Source: Marsupella aquatica (Eukaryota; Marchantiophyta). From it: a stretch of DNA of 64,000 nt. The stretch covers positions 11,346,001 to 11,410,000 of the forward strand of contig OZ316896.1 in assembly GCA_973895155.1 (NCBI GenBank). The letters are read 5' to 3'. The translations under genes and the position numbers were made by a program. The notes below the pieces were generated by a model, which saw only the letters and a program-made list of their open reading frames with translations, ran no database searches and was not told the origin of the DNA. Shown piece by piece: positions 11,428 through 40,700 of this stretch; the first letter of the stretch is position 1, and each line of letters starts with the position of its first letter.

Positions 11428-12085
11428 AGACTCTTGGTTTGGGTTACGGGTGAAACACTAACACCCCTTAATTCCAGACTCTACAGATGAAGCTTTGACA
11501 CCCCCTAATTCCAGACTCTACAGATGAAGCTTTGACACCCCCTAATTCCAGCATCTTTGTTTGGGTTACAGATGAAGCTTTGACAACCCCTAATTCCAGA
11601 CGCTTGGTTTGGGCTACAGATGAAGCTTTGACACCCCCTAATTATAGGCTCTTGGTTTGGGCTACACATCAAGTTTTGACACACTCCTTAATTCCAGCAT
11701 CTTTGTTTGGGTTACAGATGAAGCTTTGACAACCCCTAATTCCAGACGCTTGGTTTGGGCTACAGATGAAGCTTTGACACACTCCCTAATTAAAGACTGT
11801 TGGTTTGGTTACAGATGAAGCTTTGACACCCTGATTCGAGACTCTTTGGTTGGGTTACAGGTGAAGCTTTGACACCCCCTAATTCCAGACTCTTTGGTTT
11901 GAGTTACAGATGAAACCTTGACACCCCATAATTCCAGACTCTTGGGTTGGGCGACAGGTGAAGCTTTGAAACCCCCTATTTATAGACTCTTGGTTTGGGT
12001 TACAGATGTAGCTTGACACCTCCTAGTTACAGACAATTGGTTTGGGATATAGATGAAATTTTGACACCCCCCTAATTACACCACC
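11428..12085. repeat. 48-bp minisatellite, about 14 units
   Basis: The unit is AGACTCTTGGTTTGGGTTAC, then AGATGAAGCTTTGACACCCC, then CTAATTCC. Most units are 47-50 bp; two near 11476-11550 are shortened to about 37 bp. A pair of units is itself duplicated: AGCATCTTTG then AGACGCTTGG occurs at about 11550 and again at about 11695. The array ends about 40 bp before the GC-richer leader of the BEACH gene. Confidence 0.85.
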
Positions 12086-12089
12086 GCTC

Positions 12090-12829
12090 ACCCCCGTCCA
12101 GTTTCCCAGATTCCCATGGGACCGTGACAGTCTCTGTTGACGAGGGTGGGGGGAGACCCTTCGTCTTCTTCTGCGCTAACAGAGGAAAACACATTCATTG
12201 CGAGCTGACGAAAGAATTGCAATCTGGTCGATCTTTCGCTCTAGTCTCAACTCTTTTCGACGCTGCTCTGTTTTTTGCGTTGATCCCGACACTCATTTGG
12301 TTCTCAGCGTACCGAATTGAAGTCCTTCGATACTTCGATCCACAGTCCTGTACTCTGCTGTGCGAGTTCGCTCTTGTGGTCAGGTTTGCCCCGCCCTGTC
12401 CTTGTCATCGTCTGCTCTGCTCTCTGCTCTCTGTCACCGTCTTTTCAGCGCTTCTGCTCGACATTGCATCGCGACGCATTGATATAATTGAGTCAGTTGA
12501 TGAGAGTAGGATTCGTTGCGTTGATCTGGTGCGGATCCCGAGTGCGTGAGTGACACTGCGAGTACGGGACCTGTTGTTACGAAGTATTGTGTTGTGTTGT
12601 GTTGTGTTGCGTTGTGTTGTGTTGTGGTGTTGTGGAGTGGACGAGTTTGTTTGCCTGTTACTTCGTTTCGAAGGTTTGACTGACAGATGTGGTCGTCTTG
12701 CTGCTGCTGCTGGTACTGATTTTGCTCGTGTTGCAGAGTGTCGAATTTTTCTTCGGATTGGATGAGGCTCTCATTGGCAGCGCCCCCACGCGACCTCAGC
12801 AAGGTGCCGCTGCTGCTCGTCGTCCTGTG
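12090..12829 (+). promoter_or_regulatory. Probable promoter and 5' leader of the BCHC gene
   Basis: After the minisatellite the sequence becomes less AT-rich and holds no conserved protein. A pentanucleotide microsatellite, (GTGTT)n with interruptions, occupies about 12587-12637. Short ATG-initiated upstream ORFs lie at about 12500, 12686-12718 and 12762-12830. A possible acceptor (GTGTTGCAG ending 12735) could mark a leader intron. A stop-free 141-codon stretch at 12124-12549 begins with GTG and is not taken as a gene. Confidence 0.45.

Positions 12830-12830
<1 letters not shown>
12762..12830 (+). promoter_or_regulatory. Upstream ORF, 22 codons, stop overlapping the BCHC start
   Basis: ATG at 12762 opens a 22-codon frame ending in TGA at 12828-12830. 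The last A of this stop is the first A of the presumed BCHC start codon (TGATG). Such overlap is compatible with termination-reinitiation or with uORF repression. The peptide ends in a leucine/valine-rich stretch. Whether it lies in the mature mRNA depends on an unmapped transcription start. Confidence 0.4.
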
Positions 12831-32403
<19,573 letters not shown>

Positions 32404-33316
32404 AAAGTGAAAGGCGTGACCCTGAGAGACTTGCTCTTGTCCCCGAGTAGATAGAAAATTTTGGGCGATACCTTCTTAGCAATACATTGTAACATCTAAG
32501 CATTTCTCCAACTTCAATTCATTTTTTCAGGACTGAACTTGCTCTAACCAGTTCCTAGTAAAGTAGCCTGTCACACAATTGTACAGACATCACAGAGAGT
32601 TAATCGCCAGGTTTCGAATGTTATCCTACGTGAAATTATTTGTTACTGAAGCAATAAAGACTGACTGCGGTCTGATTATCGAGATTCTTAGATCTTGAAG
32701 GCTATCAGATGCTCACATAAATGCAATTTACAAGCTGTCCTTGAAATGGATGACCATATGTTGCCTGGAATTTTTCGTGCACTCATCATCTCTATTGGAG
32801 GAATGTCGTTGGAATGTTCAGCGGGGTGTTGAACAGTATCCCATCTTGCACGTCAAGGATTTTTCGCCCTCTGTAGATGGAGTCGATTTCCACTAAGCTT
32901 CTGCTACGTGTCCCACCCAGTTCCTGAATGAAAAGATGCCTGGCAGCTGTTCACCTTATCGTCTGGAGCAAGAAGTGGAGCTGAATGCTTAGAGGAACCC
33001 CAGCCATCAAACTTGAACGGAAAGGTCTCTTGGCTGGTTACAGTCAGGGTTCCAGGGGACATCAGAGAAAACGATCCACTGTACATATTCTATTTACAAC
33101 TGGTTTCAGCTCTATCTCTTTCTCTATCAGGTAAACTTTGTTCCCTTCAAAGCGGCTGTTGCACTCGCCCAACGAGACCAATTTGAGGTGCCCAAAAGTG
33201 TATTCCTCTGCTGAAGCTGCACAATGACTTCTCTCTATTTGTGTCCTTCACTCACTTTGTTGAATCACTTACAACCTGTCCATTTTTTTGACCTTGAAAA
33301 CTAAAAGGAGACCCAT

Positions 33317-33457
33317 CCAATGGAGGATAGATGTTCTACTTTGGAGCATGCACCACTATAGAGGAGCCCACAAGGGGGGAAGCAGACTCGCCCCAATAGA
33401 GGATAGATGTTTTACTTTGGAGCATGCACCACTGTAGGGGCCCACAAGGGGGGATGA
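33317..33457. repeat. Tandem pair, about 76-bp units
   Basis: Units beginning CCAATGGAGGATAGATG (33317) and CCAATAGAGGATAGATG (33393) share CTTTGGAGCATGCACCACT and a CCCACAAGGGGGGA end. The second copy is slightly shorter. Confidence 0.8.
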
Positions 33458-34956
33458 TACCCAGGATAGGATGGAACAATAACACTTCCTTGCCTCACCC
33501 ACACTTCTTTATCTCACCTTTGACATTACTATGAAACTCACAGGCATCGCCACACCATCGACAACTTCAATGCAAAGCAGGTTGCAAAGGTCGCATGACT
33601 ATTTGCGCGAGTCCTTTTTGCATAATGAATGCAAAATTGAAGCTCCAACTGATGGAGTCACACGTACACTCTCTAGTCTTATTTTGGGTGAGTCTACATT
33701 CACTGGAGGAAGCTTTCTGTCAGTTGTACATCAGTTCTTCCAGGAGCCACAGGGGATGAATTGCTCAGCTAAAGCTAAAGAAACTGCATGATTCCTGATT
33801 AATGAGGCTGAATGGCCAAATTAATCCATTTTGACAAAGTTTTGTGTGATCTTTGATCTGATCTAATCAAAAGTCGAAAGCTGCCTACGGCAGCACTCAA
33901 GCAAACAATTTGACCTGGTCAAACTTTCACTGATTTGGAGTTTCACCCGTACTTAACGGGTCTTGATTTGGAGTGGATTAAGACCATTTGGACTCTACAA
34001 ATTCTCAATCTTATGCTGCATGCTCTGAAATTTGAAAAGGAGCTCAATGCTCATCTGGTTTAGTAAACAATGCTGAATGAACTGAACTGGTCTTGAATCG
34101 TGATGCTCAGCTCCCTTGTAAAAATGGGCAGCAAGAAAGTCACTCTGGAGAATGCAATGCCATGATTCTCTACAAGGGGATTAGCACTGGCAGGAGATGG
34201 GTTGACTCAAGTACATCTATTTACACCACGTCCCACAACCTGCTACAATGGATAGAGTACCTGCTGGAACTACCATAATAAAGCCTTGTAACTTGTACCC
34301 ACGTCATATTTCAGTGAGGACTGTGACCAGTGTACGTTACCAAAGTCAAATTTGGTGAAAAGTAGAGGTCCATCCTGGTTGCAAAGTCCATGGGGGAGAG
34401 ATTTGACAAACATGAGGGCCCATCTGGGCTTCATTTTCTAGTGAGTGGAGAAACAGAAGGAATAAAAGGAGGGCAATCAAGGGAAAAGGGAAGAGCAGAA
34501 GTTGATCCTCAATGGACCTAGTAAACATTTGACCTTGGGACTCATAGACCCACCCTAGACCAAGCACGTTTTTTGACACCCTAAATAGTCAACTTGCATG
34601 ACTTCCAAGAGAAAATGTTATCTGAGTAACATGTAACATGTCAGGGTGGTCCTGGTGGGTTGGAGTGGGGTTTGAGCATCTTGTCAAACATTGTGGTCCA
34701 TGGGAGCTAAGCATGCTAATTAAGCAGATTTGTAGCTGTGTGAATAAAATAATATAGACAGTGCAAACGAACAAAATGGCCTAACTGGGAGAGGGTCCCA
34801 TGTAGAAAAGGTAGCAGGTATCTGTTGCACTAGAGAGGCTTAGGTATTCACTATTCTGAGGAGGGCTGACCTCTTCACCTCTTGATTGTCCTGACCTAAT
34901 TTCTCTAGCTTCTTGACCTTCCTATGCAATCTATTCCTAACTAGTCAACGCACAAA

Positions 34957-35263
34957 AGATGTTGAGATGAGAAAAGATGTCGAGGTGAAAAAAAATTGTC
35001 GATCAAAGAAAAAGATGTCAAGGTGAGGAAAATATATTGAGGTGAGAAAAAAATTTGGGGAGAGGAAAGATGGCAAGGTGAGAAAACGATGTCAAGGAGA
35101 GAACGGATGTAGAGAGTGAGGAAATATGTCATGGTGAGATACAAATGTCAGTGACAAAAAGATGGCAAGATGAGAAAAAGATATTAAAGATATCAAGGTG
35201 AGAAAAGATTTTGAAGTAAGAGAAACATATCAAGGTGAGAAAACATCTAGATGAGAACAAAAG
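34957..35263. repeat. Purine-rich minisatellite, about 18-20-bp unit
   Basis: Roughly 15 degenerate copies of GATGTCAAGGTGAGAAAA run without spacer. The plus strand is almost all purine plus T, with very few C. Copies vary in the A-run and in GATATC or GATGGC versions. The minus-strand stop-free frame here is a by-product. Confidence 0.8.
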
Positions 35264-36270
35264 AGGAGGAGGCTACCCTTCCTTGCCTCCTGTGCCTAGG
35301 GTAGACTCGCTCACAATGCCTTCATGTTGTTGTATAAAAGAGGTCCTATGGCAAAGGAGTTGCTGCAAAAACACGAGGGTGAGTGCAAGACTTTTGCCCT
35401 ATTGTCCCCCAATGCTCTGTCCTTGCTAGCCCTGCCCTCCTGCCTGGGCCAGATAAAATTCACCCCACCCTCAATCGAAAGAAACTAAATACAACACCCC
35501 CCACCATCCAAAATAACGGCAAGATGGAAGGGCCAAGGTGAACAGACAATAACTAACCCTAACACCCTATCTTTATAGGATGAAACCAATTTCAGTCCAT
35601 TAAAATAAAACCTACCCGTAGGAAAACAAAAACACCTCACCATCTAAAAAAGAAAAGTAAGTTGGGGTTACTTTTGGTGGGAGTTTGGCCACTTCTTCTT
35701 TTAAAAGAATTAGAAGTGGAAAATAAAACAAGCAGACAAAAAACAGGGGAAGACTAGGAGCATGAACTAAGGCATTGTGTGCTAGGCTACCCTAGGCACA
35801 GGCAGCCTATGTGCATGATTGTAGAGATTGTGGGCCAGGCTAGACACAGGCGCGGGAGGCAAGGAAGGGTAGTCTGGGCACGGGCTGCCACACAGCACAG
35901 TGATCTAGGCCACAAGCACTGTGGACAATAAACAAAGGTCACTTTTGGGTGATCCAAAGGTAAGGAAAAAATGTACTTTAGATCCAACGGCTGAGATTGA
36001 TTCCTGCCCAAATCTGCTTTTGTACGAGGACGATGCCCACAAATGGGCGGGATTGAGTATTCTAGAGTTAAGATGTACTGTGCCATGTGACATGTGCCCA
36101 CACGTTGGCCTGATTTTCCATACAATGATACAATGGTTATGTTCTATGATCAGTGAGTGTTGTTTCTTTTATCTATGTGGCTGCTTTTTGATGTATACTT
36201 ATTGGAACATTCAGTCCAAGTATCAAGTTAGGGGCTTTTTGACTTTTTTTGCCTTTTGGCAGGGGTACAT

Positions 36271-36505
36271 GTATAAAAATGAAGCGCTTTTACCAAAATT
36301 GGATTATCTTATATACTTGAAACAAGAAATGATGGGCTTGTACTAAAATTGGATTACCTTATATGTGAAACAAGAAATGATGCTCTTGTACCAAAACTGG
36401 ATTACATTATATATGAAACAAGAAATGACGGGCTTGTACCAAAATTGGATTACCTTATATATGAAACAAGAAATGATGGGCTTGTACCAAAATTGGATCA
36501 TCTAT
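36271..36505. repeat. 48-bp-class minisatellite, block 1 (about 5 units)
   Basis: The unit is TTGGATTACCTTATATATGA, then AACAAGAAATGATGGGCTTG, then TACCAAAA. Units are in head-to-tail order with few differences. A second block of the same family starts 225 bp downstream. Confidence 0.85.
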
Positions 36506-36730
36506 AACTATAATAATGGATTTTTTAATTATAATAAGAGATTTTTCCTTTTATTTTGTCTTTCGTCCCAATACAAAAAAAACTCTTGGACAGAAAAAAT
36601 CTATAGTAGTTGAATTGACTTAATTTTTTCCCTGATCATTGATGAAAGAAATGTGCACCCCTAAGGCATATGTGTTCCCTGCTGCCCCATAAATGTCCAG
36701 ACCAGACTCTCTATGGGTGAACCCTCCTTG

Positions 36731-36971
36731 CATCTTATATACACTACACAAAAAATGATGGGCTTGTACCGAAATTGGATTATCTTATACACTACACAAG
36801 AAATGATGGGCTTGTACCTAAATTGGATTATCTTATATACTACACAAGAAATGATGGGCTTGTACCCAAATTGGAATTATCTTATATACGAAACAAGAAA
36901 TGATGGGCTTGTACCCAAATTGGAATTATCTTATATACGAAACAAGAAATGATGGGCTTGTACCAAAATTG
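36731..36971. repeat. 48-bp-class minisatellite, block 2 (about 5 units)
   Basis: Same family as block 1, but most units carry ACTACACAAG instead of ATGAAACAAG, and two carry an extra A (TTGGAATTATC). The intervening 36506-36730 is unrelated AT-rich sequence. Confidence 0.85.
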
Positions 36972-37131
36972 AACTCTCGTAGTGGACATCATTGTTTTCA
37001 TTGCTCATTGCATGATGCAAAATGATCATCCGGTACAGAGTGCAACTTCGTTCTGCTGTACCGTAAAATAATCAATCTCACGGACCGATCCGGTGCCATT
37101 GATCGATCGTGGTTGTGCATGTTTCGGACCA

Positions 37132-37465
37132 CGTGGTATGCCATCAATCCATCGCCGAATTGCCACCAGCTCTCAATAGGTGGCTGTTCGTTTCGTTGCA
37201 AGGTCATCACAGATCGAAATTTCTGAGTCTGACTGGGAAGTGGATAACATGTCCGGATGACGCCAACGTGGTATGCAAAATCAATCCTTCGCCGAGTTGC
37301 CACCAGCTGGTTGCTGTCGAATTCTGACCAAAATTCTGCCCAAGATGATGACACACCAAAATGTTTCTTCAGTTCTGAGTAAAAATATACACACCAAAAT
37401 GTTTCTTCAGTTCTGAGTCTGGGAAGTGGATAAATTGTCATCATGACCGTATTTTGGCGACGTGG
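37132..37465. repeat. Nested direct repeats
   Basis: CGTGGTATGC...CCGAATTGCCACCAGCT at about 37132 recurs at about 37268. ACACACCAAAATGTTTCTTC followed by AGTTCTGAGT occurs at about 37351 and 37389. TCTGAGTCTG...GGGAAGTGGATAA recurs near 37224 and 37414. A minus-strand stop-free frame (36998-37564) crosses all of these and begins with GTG, so I treat it as accidental. Confidence 0.6.
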
Positions 37466-37905
37466 ACCGAAGCCGTTAGTCGTTATCCCGTCCATCGGTC
37501 CATGCACAACCGGTTCCTCATGCACAGCTGCTGTGACATGGCCCAGCAAGTGAACCGACAGCACCCAAGATCGATCCAGAAGTTCGGATTAGGCTTGGGC
37601 CACTGATGCTCTAGAGAATGATGCTGGGAAGTGGGAACTGTCTTTGGCATTGGACCACGATGGCAGATCTTGGCCTAGGAGCTACTTAGTTGTTGGTACT
37701 CTACTGCTGCACCTAGTGGGGAATAACTGTAGGACCCCACTGTGGGCTCCGGGCAAGGGACCGGGAACTTCGGGAGGGGGTTAGTGAGATGCTAGCAAAA
37801 TGGAAGTCTATTGGAATGGGCACCGTTAGCGAAGGAATTCTAGGGAAATCTGATTGCTGGTGAGTCACAATTGTATCCAAATTCAGTCTAAATTTAAAGT
37901 AGTCT

Positions 37906-37947
37906 CTCGGGCACCCCTTAGTTCAACTCGGGCACCCCTTAGTTCAA
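37906..37947. repeat. Perfect 21-bp tandem duplication
   Basis: CTCGGGCACCCCTTAGTTCA plus A occurs at 37906-37926 and again at 37927-37947. Confidence 0.9.
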
Positions 37948-38298
37948 CCGCCACTAGCCAAAAAAAGGGGAGTGTCCAAGATTCCTCCCATTTTCTCTTG
38001 TCTCCTTCAGTATTGCTCCACAAATTCAGGAAAAAGGATTTTGTCATGGCCATTGGTGGTTTAACCAGGTCACTAGCCTCCAATGTTGGATTTTCTAGGA
38101 CTCCACGTGGTCACCGAATTCGCTAGCCAAAAAAGGAATCCAGAATTTGGGAAAACAATTGACACAAAAATGAAGGTGTTTGAAACTAAATTTTTACTCG
38201 CTAGGGACTAAATTTCCCAGTGAAGTGATGGGATGTCAAGGATTTTTTCCTAGTATGAGCAAAAAACTGGGTCATTTCTTCTTTGCAAGCTTGACACC

Positions 38299-38307
38299 TA
38301 TATATAA
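38299..38307 (+). promoter_or_regulatory. TATA box candidate for the small ORF at 38383
   Basis: TATATATAA sits 84 bp upstream of ATG 38383. A start would be expected near 38330. The implied leader contains a minimal start-stop element, ATGTGA, at 38345-38350. No transcript evidence is available. Confidence 0.35.
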
Positions 38308-38382
38308 CCCTTGGGGACGAGGTGGTCTGCCTGTCTGTCAGCTCATGTGAGGACTGCAAGCGGATATTTAGCTTTTGCAAGA

Positions 38383-38676
38383 ATGGCAACTTCAACATGC
38401 ACCGCAATGGAATTCTGTCCATTGGTAGTCAAAGACAAGACAGTGAGTCACCCTGTTCGGAGTGATGGGTGTTTCTCTGCCTCGAAAATTTCAGAGAATT
38501 CCCTTGATTTCATCGAAACAGTTAGTCATGCATTGCGCTCTCATGCGGGCTCTCATGGAGTCAAGTTTTGTGTAACTAAAGCCAGCGGACAAAGATTGCA
38601 AAGGGATTCCTTGCGGTTCTTAGTCACCAGAGAGATTAGCTGTTCATGTAGTACCCTGGCCTTCCTGCTCACTTGA
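38383..38676 (+). CDS. Possible small protein, 97 aa, unrecognised
   Basis: An ATG-initiated frame follows a good TATA box. The predicted peptide is Ser/Thr/Cys-rich at its start (MATSTCTAMEF) and contains DFIETVSHALRSHAG and RLQRDSLRFLVTRE. I recognise no domain. A strong donor-like sequence (GTGAGT at 38443) lies inside the frame, so the ORF could instead be a 20-residue first exon spliced to an exon I could not find. The leader has an ATG-stop element. It may equally be a chance ORF. Confidence 0.3.
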   Translation: MATSTCTAMEFCPLVVKDKTVSHPVRSDGCFSASKISENSLDFIETVSHALRSHAGSHGVKFCVTKASGQRLQRDSLRFLVTREISCSCSTLAFLLT

Positions 38677-40700
38677 ACTCTTTTCTTTGTTACCATTGTA
38701 ACCCGAACTTTTTCTGTTTCTGGAGAAGCGAGCTCACAACCAAAAGACGGGTTTGGCTAGTAGCTAGACCACAAATTCCAGCAGTAAGGCCAGCTTCAAA
38801 TCCGAGACTCTAGCTACACAGTGTGAAACCAGTAATGCAACGAGAGACACAATGACATGAAATTTGGTAGGGATTTAGAGCAGCATTAGTTCGATAACTA
38901 AGTAGTTACGCCATTGCACTACTACCTCTAAATAGTAAAGATAACAGGATGGAGGCTAGGCCTGATCAAATCACAGGACAGTATACACGTGAACAACATT
39001 ACGAAGTCAGAGAATAGGTGAAAGTTGTTGGAGATGACGATCTCCTACTGTCGTTTGTCCCCCTTAGTTTAGCCTAGACTTAGTGCCCCGTCTTTAGCAG
39101 AGTTGTCTTATCCTGATTCATTTGGTAATTACATTCTCAGTGTCCGATGTTGCTTAGATTCAGGTGACTCCCTTTACCTGTGTGTTGTGACTTTCGTTGT
39201 TGCTTGTGGATAACCTTTGGTGTCTCTGATCGATTAATTCCATCATCTGAAAATCTCAACGCTAGTACCGTTTCTTCGTTAAGACGGTACGTTAGTAAAT
39301 GAAAAACACAAAGCGTAAAGAATACTAAGTAACTGGTTCACGTAAGATACATATGTACATTCAGCGTAATCTCAGTCCATCTCGAAATTATTAGTTGCAT
39401 TTGGCGCTCACAGTGGAATTATTCATCCCAAGTGGTGATATTTTGTACAGTATTAGAACATTTGCTCGTTCTCGGTTAGATTATCGTTGGTAATTCAAAA
39501 CATTGAAGTGCTGTCAGATTTATCGACTTTGTAAACAGACATACATTGATAGAAGCATCTTGTTCATAATCACGGAGCAATTTTCGGTGTATATACGTTA
39601 ACACCAAACGCAACAAAGAGGATGAGTGACCTACTGATCCAAGAGCTAGACCCACGTTATACTCCCGGTCCTACTACAGTATCGATCCACAATGAAGCTC
39701 GTACGTTATTCTCGCTCTGCAATTCATAGAGCTGAAGTCTCAGGCCCGAGGTTGCGTTACGACAGATTCATGGAGAATAATGCCATGCCTGTTGCTGTGA
39801 CAGCTATGAGCTCAGAATTATAAGCCATTATCCCTTGGCAGTTAGTCGTCGGTCCTTTCAGGCAATTGCCAAATTAAAGCTTTCACAGCGGGCACGGTGA
39901 TTTGTAGATTCAATTTTCCCTTCGGACGATTCGGTGGAGGATTCTGTAATTCCCGTGCGGCGATAGATTCAACGTCACGCATGACATTGTAATTGCGAGA
40001 TTTCAACTGGGACCAAAAGTGCCCAGCTAGCAAAGTGGAACACATCTGAACTATAATCAAAGTCACCGTTCACGAACAGGGCCCACAAAACTTTAAATCA
40101 AGTGAAGTTCATGAATAAATTATATCACAAGTTCAGTAGGAGTCAAGAGAGAACTGTAGATATACGCAACTAATACTCCCCGTTCCTATGACTACATCTT
40201 TCGGTCCAGATTGTCTAAACTTGTGCTGAATTGAATTGATTCAAACATGCATGTACAGCGCTGGGTTGAGGTCGTAATTTACGAGCTCGGTTTCTACTTG
40301 GCGCCTACTGTCTGAACGTCGAACTAACTCTTCGTGCTCTCTCCTATAATACGATTCGAGCGACAACCACTCGACCGAATCGTCTGAAGAGAAAATGGAA
40401 CCATGATCGACAACCACTCCCGAACGTATGCCGCAGCCGAGCTTGGCACGCACACAATCTCGGTCCGTTCCAGGTTGAGGAAGTTTTTGTTGATTGGCAA
40501 ACTTGCCAAAGTTACAGCTCTATGGAAATTGAGCCTCCTACAACGCTCCGACCCGACCTCGATCAGCTCTATTGCAAGTAGTAGTGGGACTGAAGATGCA
40601 CGAATCTCCTATATATTTCAATGAGAACATTTGAGGAGGGAGAAAGAAAATAATTGACTGTCTCGCTAGCTAGCTTATCAATGAGAAGATTCCATCCTAG
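38677..40700. other. Spacer, no gene identified
   Basis: AT-rich sequence without convincing repeats. A minus-strand frame ending at 40241 reads somewhat like protein (SSDDSVEWLSLESYYRREHEELVRR), and a TATA-like ATATATA lies upstream of it at about 40610. However, it has no ATG except near its end, so I do not call it. Trehalase transcription ends within this interval. Confidence 0.45.

Larger units (their letters stand above)
32404..38290. other. BCHC 3' flank and repeat-rich spacer; no supported gene
   Basis: The first few hundred bases are probably 3' UTR. Beyond that, the open frames (33531-33791, 35921-36346, 36998-37564 minus) either start without ATG, consist of repeat units, or show no known domain. 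Four tandem arrays within this spacer are listed separately. Confidence 0.55.

Noticed and set aside
12124-12549. 141-codon plus-strand open frame in the BCHC leader
   Set aside because: Non-ATG start, biased hydrophobic content typical of pyrimidine-rich leader sequence, no domain.
35921-36346. 141-codon plus-strand open frame
   Set aside because: It starts with GTG and its last third is the minisatellite unit; no family resemblance.
36998-37564. 188-codon minus-strand open frame
   Set aside because: It begins with GTG rather than ATG, crosses several nested direct repeats and has no recognisable domain.
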